A stretch of 64,000 bases of DNA, taken from Halomonas sp. Y3 (GTDB taxonomy: Bacteria; Pseudomonadota; Gammaproteobacteria; Pseudomonadales; Halomonadaceae). The stretch spans positions 2,790,001 to 2,854,000 of the forward strand of contig NZ_CP099975.1 in the NCBI RefSeq assembly GCF_024137965.1, given 5' to 3'. The position numbers were made by a program, and so were the translations under genes. The notes beneath the pieces were generated by a model. It was not told where the DNA came from and did not search any database. It was given only the letters and a program-made list of their open reading frames with translations. Positions 34,430 to 42,649 of this stretch are shown here, in pieces (positions within the stretch are counted from its first letter, which is position 1; the number at the start of each line of letters is the position of its first letter).

Positions 34430-35536
34430 ATGTCTATCCGTTTTTCATCGGCCGCAACGGCGCGCCAGGCATTCCTGCCTTCCTCATTGACGCTCACCGG
34501 CAACCACCGGCTCCTCGGCTGGCTCATGGCCGCCGGGCTAGCCCTCTCCACTATGCCGACACTCGCCGACGCGGTACCGGCGGGCACGGTGGTTACCGCC
34601 AACGAGCGTGGTGCCTCTCTCACCCACATCAACCTATCGAGCGGCGGGACCAGCACCCACGCCATGGCCATCGCGCCCCACAACGTTCAGATCAGCGATT
34701 CCGGCCGCTACCTGATGGCCGTGGGGGAGCCGGCAGCCGACGACCACGGCCATGGCCATGACGGCGGCCATGCCCACGGTGATGCCCCCGGCAAGCTCAA
34801 GCTCTACCCCTCCCATGACCCGAGCGGCGCTCCCCTGGCCAGCATCGACGTGGGCAGCCACCCGGCCCATGTGGTCAGTGACCGGGAAGGCCGATTCGCC
34901 TTCGTCACCAATGCGGGGGACAACAGCGTCTCGGTCGTGGACCTGGAGGCAAAGGAGAGCGTGGCGACCATCGCCACCGGTGAGTATCCCCACGGACTGC
35001 GTCTGAGTCCCGATGGCCAGGAGCTCTATGTGGCCAACGTCCTGGATGGCAGCGTATCAATCATCGATGTCGAAGCGCGGGAAGAGGTCGCTCGCCTGCC
35101 GGTCGGCCAGGCTCCCGTGCAAGTGGGCTTCACCCCGGATGGCACCCGGGTCTTCGTCTCATTACGGGACGAGAACCGCGTGGCCGTCATCGACACCAAC
35201 CGCCGCGAGGTCGTCGAGCGCATCGAGGTGGGCCGGCTGCCGATCCAGGTACACGCCACCCCGGATGGACGCTACATGCTGGTGGCCAATGAGGGCACTG
35301 AGGACGAGCCCGATAACCGGGTCTCGGTCATCGCTCTCGACAGCCTGGCGGTGGTGGCCACCCATGAGGTCGGTGCCGGTGCCCACGGTGTTAGCGTCGA
35401 TGATTCCGGGCGCTTCGCCTTCGTGACCAGCCTCTATGACGACAGCCTGTCGGTCATCGACCTGGAGGCCGGGACCGTGATCAGCCGCTATGACACCGGC
35501 CAGGGTCCCAACGGCGTGACCTGGGTAAACCACTGA
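34430..35536 (+). CDS. Periplasmic YVTN-type beta-propeller protein
   Basis: 368 aa. A long N-terminal region with a signal sequence (LMAAGLALSTMPTLADA) leads a seven-bladed type propeller built of repeats such as NSVSVVDLEAKESVATI and PHGLRLSPDGQELYVAN. A His-rich loop (DDHGHGHDGGHAHGD) near residue 105 suggests metal binding. Such propellers are common beside copper and c-type cytochrome genes, but their task is unclear. It is followed by a small membrane protein and DUF411 in the same direction. Confidence 0.85.
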   Translation: MSIRFSSAATARQAFLPSSLTLTGNHRLLGWLMAAGLALSTMPTLADAVPAGTVVTANERGASLTHINLSSGGTSTHAMAIAPHNVQISDSGRYLMAVGEPAADDHGHGHDGGHAHGDAPGKLKLYPSHDPSGAPLASIDVGSHPAHVVSDREGRFAFVTNAGDNSVSVVDLEAKESVATIATGEYPHGLRLSPDGQELYVANVLDGSVSIIDVEAREEVARLPVGQAPVQVGFTPDGTRVFVSLRDENRVAVIDTNRREVVERIEVGRLPIQVHATPDGRYMLVANEGTEDEPDNRVSVIALDSLAVVATHEVGAGAHGVSVDDSGRFAFVTSLYDDSLSVIDLEAGTVISRYDTGQGPNGVTWVNH

Positions 35537-35550
35537 GAGGAGACAGGACC

Positions 35551-35703
35551 ATGATGACGCAATGTGCCGCTCTGATGGGCCCCCTGGGCTGGGTCATGCC
35601 CCTCGCCATGATGCTGCTGCTCGGCCTCGGCATCGCCGCCCTCGCCAAGTACCTGTTCACCTCCCGCCCCACGTCCCGCGACCTTCCGGAGGCCCGCCCA
35701 TGA
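35551..35703 (+). CDS. Small single-pass membrane protein
   Basis: 50 aa, too short for most gene finders. GGAG lies upstream of the ATG. One hydrophobic helix (WVMPLAMMLLLGLGIAALA) with a short Cys/Met-containing start (MMTQCAALMG) is followed by a basic tail. Its stop overlaps the DUF411 start (ATGA), so the two are coupled. It is probably an accessory in copper handling, by context only. Confidence 0.65.
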   Translation: MMTQCAALMGPLGWVMPLAMMLLLGLGIAALAKYLFTSRPTSRDLPEARP

Positions 35704-36140
35704 ATCGCTTCGGCTCCACTCTGCTGCTCTCCGCCGCCCTGCTGCTGGGCGCCGGCACCGCCCACGCCGCCCTGCCCGACAAGGCGACCATGTTCAAGAA
35801 CCCGGAATGCGGCTGCTGCGACGAGTACGCCCGCCAGCTCGAGGCCCGCGGGGTCGAGGTGAAGATCGTCGACGATATCGAGGTGGGCAAGATCAAGCAG
35901 CGCGTCGGCTTGCCCTATGGCCTCGGGTCCTGCCACACCATTCAGATGGGGGGTTACGCCATCGAGGGTCACGTGCCCTTCGAGGCGGTGGAGAAACTCT
36001 TCGAGGAACGCCCGGACACCCGCGGCATCGGCCTGGCCGGCATGCCCATCGGCACCCCCGGCATGCCCGGCCCCAGGCAGGGTGACTGGGACGTCTACCA
36101 GTTCCGCGACGGCGAGGCCTCGCCCTTCATGACCCTCTGA
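35700..36140 (+). CDS. DUF411 (CopG-like) periplasmic metal-binding protein
   Basis: A 146-aa DUF411 protein. After a signal peptide (LLLSAALLLGAGTAHA) comes the family motif PECGCCDEYA (Cys37, Cys39, Cys40) and a second site GSCHT (Cys78, His79), forming a thioredoxin-like copper site. CopG-type proteins are thought to handle copper redox in the periplasm. It is the last gene of the copper block and is followed by a strong terminator. Confidence 0.9.
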   Translation: MNRFGSTLLLSAALLLGAGTAHAALPDKATMFKNPECGCCDEYARQLEARGVEVKIVDDIEVGKIKQRVGLPYGLGSCHTIQMGGYAIEGHVPFEAVEKLFEERPDTRGIGLAGMPIGTPGMPGPRQGDWDVYQFRDGEASPFMTL

Positions 36141-36163
36141 CCCGGGGACACACCCGCGACATG

Positions 36164-36195
36164 ACGCCGCCCCGGGCCTTGGCCCGGGGCGGCGT
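36164..36195. terminator. Terminator at the end of the copper block
   Basis: ACGCCGCCCCGGGCC (36164-36178) and GGCCCGGGGCGGCGT (36181-36195) form a perfect 15-bp stem with TT between, followed by a T-rich TGTCTTCG. It may serve both the DUF411 gene and the opposing YtoQ gene. Confidence 0.8.
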
Positions 36196-36229
36196 TGTCT
36201 TCGTGCGCTTCGCGGAGGAGCGCCTGCGA

Positions 36230-36670
36230 TCAGGCCTTGAGCACGTAGCGCAGGATCTCCACCACCTGGTCGGTGGTGGTGCACCAGGCCTGGGCCTCGG
36301 CGTCGACCTCCTTGAGGGGGTGGACGATCTCCGCGGCGTGGAGCGTCACGTAGGGCTTGCCCAGAGCCGCGCAGTAGCCGGCATCGAAGGCCGCGTTCCA
36401 CTGCTTGTACTGGTCGCCGAAGCGCACCACCACGAGGTCGCTCTGCTCGATCAGGGTGCGGGTGCGGATGGCGTTGACCTTGGAGGACTGGTGGTCGCGC
36501 CAGAACTGGCTGGGCGTCTCGCCCAGGTGGTCGCCGGCGGCATCGCTGGCGGCGTGGTCGGTCACCGGGGCGGTGAAGACCACATCCAGCCCGGCGGCCT
36601 CGGCGCCGCGCTGGATCTCCTCGCGCCAGTTGGTGTGGATCTCGCCGGACAGATAGACATGAAAGCTCAT
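36230..36670 (-). CDS. YtoQ family protein
   Basis: A 146-aa protein of the YtoQ family, related to nucleoside 2-deoxyribosyltransferase folds. Features are the N-terminal VYLSGEIHTNWREEI, the DHQSSKVNAIRTRTLIEQSD stretch and WNAAFDAGYCAALGKP. The cellular role is unknown. The start has AGGAGCCTGCC upstream. It is monocistronic by appearance. Confidence 0.85.
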   Translation of the reverse strand: MSFHVYLSGEIHTNWREEIQRGAEAAGLDVVFTAPVTDHAASDAAGDHLGETPSQFWRDHQSSKVNAIRTRTLIEQSDLVVVRFGDQYKQWNAAFDAGYCAALGKPYVTLHAAEIVHPLKEVDAEAQAWCTTTDQVVEILRYVLKA

Positions 36671-36763
36671 GGCAGGCTCCTGGTGGGGGATGGACGAATC
36701 GGACCCGCCATCATAGCCCAGGGCGATTTTAATGAAAAATCGTTCCAGGAATGCAGGGGCCGG

Positions 36764-37609
36764 TCAGGCGGGGCTCGCCGCCACCACATCGCCCACGCTG
36801 AGCGTCTCGCCCTCTCCCGCCAGCAGGATGGCGTTCTGGCCGAAGTAGCCGCCGGGGGCGAGGCGTGGGTTCATCTCCACCAGGGTACGCAGCGGCTCGC
36901 CGGGCACCGGTATCTCGCCGCTCTGCTGATCCACGGTGGTGATCTTGCAGCGCTGGCAGGGCTTGCGCAGCCCCAGCCGCCAGCGGCCGTCGGTGGGGCC
37001 GAGCGCTTGCCAGCCATCCTCGGCGAAGGGCTCGACACCCTCGATCACGATATTGGGGCGAAAGCGGCTCATGGGCACGGGCGCCACCCCCTTGGCGGCG
37101 AGCCGACGGTTGAGCTCGGCGAGCGATTCCGTGGAGGTCACCAGCAGCGGGTAGCCGTCGGCGAAGCCGGTGTGGGCCTGCTCGCCCGGGGCCAGGTAGT
37201 GCGGCTCCACCCGGCGACGGTGGTCGGGGGCGAATCGCACCAGGCGCAGGCGGCTGCCGCGCAGCTCCCCCAGCACCACCCCCAGCCAGTCGCGGGCCTC
37301 ACCCCCTTCGTCCAGGGCGTCACAGCGATCCTCCCAGACGTAAACCGAAAGCCGCTCCTGCTGCCGGGCGGCAAGCGCCACGCGCAGCGGCTCGACCCCG
37401 GGGTGGGCAAGCACCAGGGCGTCGTGATCCAGGGAGACGCGAATGCACGCCATGGCCGGCAGCTGACGCTGGGTGACGAAGCGGCCGACATCGTCGACCA
37501 CCATCCAGCGGCGATCCCAGGCCAGGCCCTCGGCGGTCAGGCGCGCGTCATCGAGGGCGATGCCGCCCAGCGACTTGACCGGATAGATGGCGAGCTGGGT
37601 GATCCTCAC
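36764..37609 (-). CDS. MOSC domain protein (YcbX-like)
   Basis: 281 aa. An N-terminal MOSC beta-barrel (ITQLAIYPVKSLGGIAL) precedes the MOSC domain with FRPNIVIEG and the conserved KPCQRCKITTVD Cys region that binds molybdenum cofactor. YcbX-type proteins detoxify N-hydroxylated bases with a reductase partner; this one lacks a C-terminal ferredoxin domain. The start is GTG at 37609 after AGGAGCCTCCC. Confidence 0.88.
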   Translation of the reverse strand: MRITQLAIYPVKSLGGIALDDARLTAEGLAWDRRWMVVDDVGRFVTQRQLPAMACIRVSLDHDALVLAHPGVEPLRVALAARQQERLSVYVWEDRCDALDEGGEARDWLGVVLGELRGSRLRLVRFAPDHRRRVEPHYLAPGEQAHTGFADGYPLLVTSTESLAELNRRLAAKGVAPVPMSRFRPNIVIEGVEPFAEDGWQALGPTDGRWRLGLRKPCQRCKITTVDQQSGEIPVPGEPLRTLVEMNPRLAPGGYFGQNAILLAGEGETLSVGDVVAASPA

Positions 37610-37660
37610 GGGAGGCTCCTCGGCTGGGGGCGGCCTGACACCTGGCCCGGGCGGGAGGCG

Positions 37661-38005
37661 CTACAGTCGCTGGGTCTCGATCACATGGCCGATGATCGGG
37701 TAGCCGGCCTTGCGGGCGGCCTTCTCGGCCTCGAGCTGCGCCTCGATCTTGGAGATGCTGGAGGAGACGTGCTCGAAGACGGTGTCCATCTCCAGCGGCT
37801 TGGTCCGCACCGCCAGCTTGACGCGGTGGCCGGTCCTGGGCGAACCGGCCGCCTTGCTGCGTGGCGCCCTGGCGGTGTCCTTCTCCTCCCTGGGCCACTC
37901 GGGAGGCGTGGTCGCTGCCTTGCGCCGGGTTTCCTGCGCGTTGTCCATGAAGGCATTGATCTCGCGGCGCATCTGCCGCTCGAACTCGCTGAGTTCCGTA
38001 TCCAT
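37661..38005 (-). CDS. Conserved-looking small cytosolic protein
   Basis: 114 aa, not recognised. It is very charged, with a Lys/Arg/Pro-rich middle (RKAATTPPEWPREEKDTARA) and a C-terminal helix rich in Glu/Ala. The ATG at 38005 has GGAG 6 bases upstream; the frame remains open upstream without a ribosome site. It lies between a MOSC gene and an alcohol dehydrogenase gene, all on the minus strand. Confidence 0.5.
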   Translation of the reverse strand: MDTELSEFERQMRREINAFMDNAQETRRKAATTPPEWPREEKDTARAPRSKAAGSPRTGHRVKLAVRTKPLEMDTVFEHVSSSISKIEAQLEAEKAARKAGYPIIGHVIETQRL

Positions 38006-38066
38006 CGTGTCTCCGTCCACCTCAATCATCGCGCGATTGTACCAGAACTCGAGCCAGGACAAGGAC

Positions 38067-39146
38067 TCACGACACCTCCAGGGCGATCTTGAGCACCCCG
38101 TCGCGCTGGTGGGAGAAGAGGTCATAGGCGTCGACGATCTTCTCCAGCGGGTAGCGGTGGGTGACCATCGGGCCGAGGTCCAGCCGGCCGCTGTCGATGA
38201 TCTGCATCAGCCGGCGCATGCGCTCCTTGCCGCCGGGGCAGAGCGAGGTGACGATGCGGTGGTCACCGAGGCCCGCCGAGAAGGCGTCCAGCGGAATGGT
38301 CAGGCTCTCGGAGTAGACCCCCAGGCTCGACAGGGTGCCGCCAGGCTTGATCACCCGCAGCGCCTGCTCGAAGGTCTGCTGCAGCCCCAGCGCCTCGATG
38401 GAGGCATCCACGCCGCGGCCGCCGGTGAGCTTGAGAATCTCGGCGACCACGTCTACTTTCCGGAAGTTGAGGGTCACGTCGGCGCCCATCTTCCTGGCCA
38501 TCTCAAGGCGCTCGTCGATGCCGTCCACGGCGATGATCAGCCCCGCGCCGCGCAGCCGGGCACCGGCGGTGGCGCACAGGCCGATGGGGCCCTGGGCGAA
38601 CACCGCCACGCTGTCGCCGATCTTGATATTGGCGGACTCGGCGCCGGCGAAGCCGGTGGACATGATGTCCGGGCACATCAGCACCTGGTCATCGGTGAGG
38701 CCGTCGGGCACCGGCGAGAGGTTGGCCTGGGCGTCGGGCACCCGCAGGTACTCGGCCTGGGCGCCGTCGATGGTGTTGCCGAAGCGCCAGCCGCCCATGG
38801 GCTTGTAGCCGTGGGCGTGGTGGCCACCATCCTGGGCGCTGCAGCCGTCCTGGCAGGCGTAGGAGGTGAAGCTCGGGCAGATGGCCCCGGCGATCACCCG
38901 CTGGCCCTCCCGGTAGCCCTGGACGTTGGCGCCGAGCTTCTCGACCACCCCCACCGGCTCGTGGCCCACGATGAGCCCCTTTTCCACCGGGTACTCCCCC
39001 TTGAGGATATGCACGTCGGTGCCGCAGATGGTGGTGGTGGTGACCCGGATCAGGGCATCGTCGGGGCCGATGTCGGGGATCGGGCGGTCGTCGATCTCGA
39101 TACGGCCGGGTTCGACGAAGACGGCGGCTTTCATCATGGCGGGCAT
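38067..39146 (-). CDS. Zinc-dependent medium-chain alcohol dehydrogenase
   Basis: 359 aa. The catalytic zinc site (ICGTDVHILKG, VGHEPVGVVEKLG) and the substrate-side cysteine region (CQDGCSAQDGGHHAHG) are visible, followed by a Rossmann NAD(P) domain (VFAQGPIGLCA). It resembles the formaldehyde/propanol dehydrogenase-like branch; the structural-zinc cluster is incomplete. The substrate is unknown. AGGAG precedes the ATG at 39146. Confidence 0.88.
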   Translation of the reverse strand: MPAMMKAAVFVEPGRIEIDDRPIPDIGPDDALIRVTTTTICGTDVHILKGEYPVEKGLIVGHEPVGVVEKLGANVQGYREGQRVIAGAICPSFTSYACQDGCSAQDGGHHAHGYKPMGGWRFGNTIDGAQAEYLRVPDAQANLSPVPDGLTDDQVLMCPDIMSTGFAGAESANIKIGDSVAVFAQGPIGLCATAGARLRGAGLIIAVDGIDERLEMARKMGADVTLNFRKVDVVAEILKLTGGRGVDASIEALGLQQTFEQALRVIKPGGTLSSLGVYSESLTIPLDAFSAGLGDHRIVTSLCPGGKERMRRLMQIIDSGRLDLGPMVTHRYPLEKIVDAYDLFSHQRDGVLKIALEVS

Positions 39147-39281
39147 GGCGGACTCCTGGCGGTGACGGAAGTGTGCCCTACAGCTATAGCAGGCGTTTGC
39201 CACCGCTGCCCTTGATGGGCGTCAACTTCATGTTGCAATGCCGCGAATGAGGGCTCGCTCCACGCCCCTTTCCATTGCCTC

Positions 39282-39337
39282 CTTCCCATCGCACTCTTCC
39301 CATCAAACTCTTCCCATCGAACTCTTCCCATTGTCCC
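39282..39337. repeat. 14-bp tandem repeat between divergent genes
   Basis: Four units of CTTCCCATCGAACT-like sequence start at 39282, 39296, 39310 and 39324, nearly identical. They lie in the 250-bp gap between the alcohol dehydrogenase and EamA genes. They may be a regulator array or a simple minisatellite. Confidence 0.85.
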
Positions 39338-39395
39338 CGGGCCGCCGTAACCTGATCGTTTCCCTGCGAACGATGCCCTCCTCCAAGGAACCGGA

Positions 39396-40283
39396 ATGTC
39401 TCCCGCCGATACCCTGCGCCTGCTGCTGCTCTCCTCGCTGTGGGGCCTGTCATTCATCTTCATGCGCGTGGCGGTGCCCGAGTTCGGGCCCGTGCCGCTG
39501 ATCCTGGTGCGCATGGGCATCGGCGCCCTGCTGCTGGTGCCGCTGCTGCTCAGCCTGCACTACCTGAGGCTGGTGTGGGCCAACAAGGGCGGGCTCTTCG
39601 TGCTGGGCGTGATCAACCACGTGCTGCCCTTCTCGCTGCTGGCGCTGGCCACCACCCGGCTGGAGGCCGGCTTCACCTCGCTGATCAATGCCACCACGCC
39701 GATCTTCACGGCGCTGCTCGGGGCGCTGTTCTTCGCCACGCCGGTGAGGCGGGAGCAGTACCTGGGCCTGGCCCTGGCGTTCTTCGGCGTCTACGTGCTC
39801 TCGGTGGACCGGCTGGACTTCGCCCTGGGCGGCGACGGCTGGTTCATCCTCGCCGTGCTGGGGGCCACCTTCTGCTACGGGGTGGCCAGCAACTACGCCC
39901 GGATGCACCTCGCCCACCTGCCGGTGCGGGTGCTGGCGGCGGGCAGCTCGGCCATGTCGGCGCTGGTGCTGCTGGTACCGGGGCTGCTGCTGTGGCCCGC
40001 CGAGCCGATCAGCGGCCTGGCCTGGGCCAACGGCCTGGCGCTCGCGGTGCTCAGCACCACCCTGGCCTTCCTGCTCTACTTCGGATTGATCGCCAGCGCC
40101 GGCGCCACCGCCACCTCCACGGTGACCTTCCTGGTGCCGGTCAGCGCCCTGCTGTGGGGCTACCTGCTGCTGGACGAGCGGCTGAGCCTGCAGGTCCTGG
40201 CCGGTATGGCGATCACCCTGGCCGGCACCGCCGTGGCCACCGGCCTGCTGCGCCTGAGGCGCCGCGACCTGGCGAAAGACTGA
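39396..40283 (+). CDS. EamA-family drug/metabolite transporter
   Basis: A 295-aa inner-membrane protein with about ten transmembrane helices in two EamA repeats (LLLLSSLWGLSFIFMRVAVP in the first; LAWANGLALAVLSTTLAFLL in the second). Members export amino acids, nucleosides or drugs; no substrate can be inferred. AAGGAACCGGA precedes the ATG. It reads towards the convergent sigma-54 regulator gene. Confidence 0.9.
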   Translation: MSPADTLRLLLLSSLWGLSFIFMRVAVPEFGPVPLILVRMGIGALLLVPLLLSLHYLRLVWANKGGLFVLGVINHVLPFSLLALATTRLEAGFTSLINATTPIFTALLGALFFATPVRREQYLGLALAFFGVYVLSVDRLDFALGGDGWFILAVLGATFCYGVASNYARMHLAHLPVRVLAAGSSAMSALVLLVPGLLLWPAEPISGLAWANGLALAVLSTTLAFLLYFGLIASAGATATSTVTFLVPVSALLWGYLLLDERLSLQVLAGMAITLAGTAVATGLLRLRRRDLAKD

Positions 40284-40315
40284 CTCGGTGCCGCAGACGG
40301 GTCGCCGGCAAGCGC

Positions 40316-42277
40316 TCAGCCGCCTGCCAGGTGGTTGGGGGCCACCAGCCCGTGGCGCCGCATCCGGCGGTAGACCGTGGGCCGCGAGACGCCGAGTCGC
40401 CGCGCCACCAGGCTGACGTTCCAGCGCGCCTCGTCGAGCAGGTCCTGCAGGGCACGGCCATCATCGGCCACGGCGCCGTCGAACGTCACGGCCTTGAACG
40501 ATCGCGCCGCGAGGGTGGCCCCCTGGCACTCCTCCGGCAGGTCGTGCACGGTGATCTCCTCCCCTTCCGCCGTCGCCAGGGCGAAGCTCAGGGCATTCCT
40601 GAGCTGGCGAATGTTGCCCGGCCAGGCATGGCCCAGCAGCGCGCTCATGGCGTCCGCACGCAACGGCCTCGCCTCGCCCCGCTCCGCCAGCAGGCCCTCG
40701 TAGACGCTGCGGATCACGAAGTGCTTGTCGGCCCGCTCGCGCAGCGCCGGGAGCCGCAGCTGGGCGCCGTTCAGGCGGTAGTAGAGATCCTCGCGGAAAC
40801 GCCCCTCGGCGATCAGCGCCGCCATGTCTCGGTGGGTCGCGGTGATCACCCGGATGTCGACCTTGACCGGCGTGTCGGCACCCAGCGGCATCACCTCGCG
40901 CTCTGCCAGCACCCGAAGCAGGCGGCTCTGCAAAGGCAGTGGCATATCGCCGATCTCATCGAGGAAGAGGGTGCCGCCGTCGGCCTGCTGGATCAGCCCG
41001 CGCATGCCCTTGGGGCGCCCGCCGGTGAAGGCGCCTGGGAGGTAGCCGAAGAGCTCGCTCTCCACCAGCGCCTCGGGAATGGCCGCGCAGTTCACCGCCA
41101 CGAAGGGCTTCGCGGCACGCCTGCCGCTGTCGTGAAGGGCGCGGGCCAGCACCTCCTTCCCGGTGCCGGTCTCGCCGGTCACCAGCACGCTCACCTCCTC
41201 GTTGCGCAGGCGGCGCGCCAGCTTGAGGACGCGGTGCATGGCGGGGTCATCGGCAGCCAGCCCGTCCAGGGCCGGCACCGCCTCCGCACAGGCGTGCGCC
41301 GTGGGTGCCGGCAGGCGTCGGTTCCTGGGCTCGATCAGGGTGATGAAGCAGGTCGTGTCACTGGCCCGCACCCGGAACGCCCGGATCTGATCCTCGCCCG
41401 AGGAGAGGATCCCCAGCAGATCGCCCAGGTCGCCGTCGAAGAGCTGGGGGGCCGTGGGCACCTGCTGTGGTGACCAGGCAGGCCAGCGCGCCAGGTGCGC
41501 CTCGATCAGGGCGCGCCCGTTGCCGTTGGCGGCGATGATGCTGCCGTCCTCCTCGATGGCGATCAGGCCGCGCCCGTTGAGGTGGACGAACTCCCGGGCG
41601 GTGTCGTAGCGCAGGATCAGGCTGTCGCGGTAGCGATGCAGGAAGTAGGCATCCTCGATCATCCGGGCGTAGAGGTTGACCAGCGAGAGGCCGAAGTTCT
41701 GGCTCTCCTGAGAGCGCGGCGACTGCAGGGCGGAGATGTCCAGCACCGCAATCACCTCCCCCTGGGGATCGGTGATCGGTGCCGCCGTGCAGGTCAGGCC
41801 GATATGGGTGGCATCGAAGTGATCGTTGTGGTGGCAGGTGATCGCCCGGGTATCGTGGATGCAGGTGCCCACCGCACAGGTTCCCGCATAGCGCTCGTCC
41901 CAGTCGGCGCCGAGGTAGAGGCCGGCCTTGCGCAGGGCGCGGTCGTGCTCGCGCTGGCCGCGAAAGTCCACGGTGATGCCGCGCTGGTCGGTCAGCAGCA
42001 GCACATAGCCCAGCCTGGCCACCTGTGAATAGAGCTGATCCACCCCGGCACGGGCCACGTGGAGAAGCTCATCCACCGGCTCGCGATGCGCCAGCAGCGC
42101 CTGTCGGGTCAGGACACGCACCTGGCGTGGCTGACAGGGGTCGAGACGATACTCGCCCATGCAGCGCTGCCAGGAACGGCGGATCACCTCGCGGCAGTCG
42201 GCCAGGGGAATATCCCCGCCCTCGCCGAGGCGGACCAGTGTCTCGATATGCTGGCGCTGTTCGGTACGAAGCGTCAT
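40316..42277 (-). CDS. Sigma-54-dependent activator, AcoR-like
   Basis: 653 aa. An N-terminal GAF-type sensor (YAGTCAVGTCIHDTRAITCH) is followed by an AAA+ domain with Walker A GETGTGKE and Walker B GGTLFLDEIGD, and a Fis-type HTH (VSLVARRLGVSRPTVYRRM). The sigma-54 contact loop reads GAFTGG where GAFTGA is usual. It is divergent from a flavin monooxygenase gene whose upstream region holds a -24/-12 promoter and two palindromes, so that gene is the likely target. An alcohol-, ketone- or acetoin-like inducer is expected for this family. Confidence 0.92.
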   Translation of the reverse strand: MTLRTEQRQHIETLVRLGEGGDIPLADCREVIRRSWQRCMGEYRLDPCQPRQVRVLTRQALLAHREPVDELLHVARAGVDQLYSQVARLGYVLLLTDQRGITVDFRGQREHDRALRKAGLYLGADWDERYAGTCAVGTCIHDTRAITCHHNDHFDATHIGLTCTAAPITDPQGEVIAVLDISALQSPRSQESQNFGLSLVNLYARMIEDAYFLHRYRDSLILRYDTAREFVHLNGRGLIAIEEDGSIIAANGNGRALIEAHLARWPAWSPQQVPTAPQLFDGDLGDLLGILSSGEDQIRAFRVRASDTTCFITLIEPRNRRLPAPTAHACAEAVPALDGLAADDPAMHRVLKLARRLRNEEVSVLVTGETGTGKEVLARALHDSGRRAAKPFVAVNCAAIPEALVESELFGYLPGAFTGGRPKGMRGLIQQADGGTLFLDEIGDMPLPLQSRLLRVLAEREVMPLGADTPVKVDIRVITATHRDMAALIAEGRFREDLYYRLNGAQLRLPALRERADKHFVIRSVYEGLLAERGEARPLRADAMSALLGHAWPGNIRQLRNALSFALATAEGEEITVHDLPEECQGATLAARSFKAVTFDGAVADDGRALQDLLDEARWNVSLVARRLGVSRPTVYRRMRRHGLVAPNHLAGG

Positions 42278-42430
42278 GGCGCCTCCCGAGATGACCCCGC
42301 TCCGCCCAGGGGAGTAGCGGCGGGGCCATGAGTTGTTGTTGTGTGGCTGCGCTTGTCTGGCAGGCCAGCTATCAGCCTATGCCGCATCGCGCGGGAGTCA
42401 ATCGGCTCGCCCTTCACCCTTGGTCGAGAC

Positions 42431-42478
42431 GTTACAGGTGTAACGCCGGCGACAGCCCGTACAGGTGACAGCTGTCAC
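42431..42478 (+). promoter_or_regulatory. Two palindromic upstream activator sites
   Basis: GTTACAGGTGTAAC (42431-42444) and GTGACAGCTGTCAC (42465-42478) are both perfect 14-bp palindromes of the form GTKACA-NN-TGTMAC, centred 34 bp apart and about 145 bp before the predicted transcript start. They are well placed for the divergent sigma-54 activator. Confidence 0.7.
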
Positions 42479-42589
42479 GTTGTGCTCGCTCTGGTGCCTG
42501 TGACGAGGGGCGCACCCACCTGTCTCCCGGGGGTCAATTCTCCATGTTTTCAGAAAGATAGCCTGACGAAACGCGTCAGCAGTGGCTTC

Positions 42590-42604
42590 TGGCACGCCTC
42601 CTGC
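42590..42604 (+). promoter_or_regulatory. Sigma-54 (-24/-12) promoter of the monooxygenase gene
   Basis: TGGCACGCCTCCTGC places the required GG and GC exactly 10 bp apart, matching TGGCAC-N5-TTGC with one mismatch. It is 45 bp before the ATG of the flavin monooxygenase. Confidence 0.72.
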
Positions 42605-42649
42605 TTTGGGAGGGGCGTGTCACCTACCAACAACAACCGGAGATTCCCG

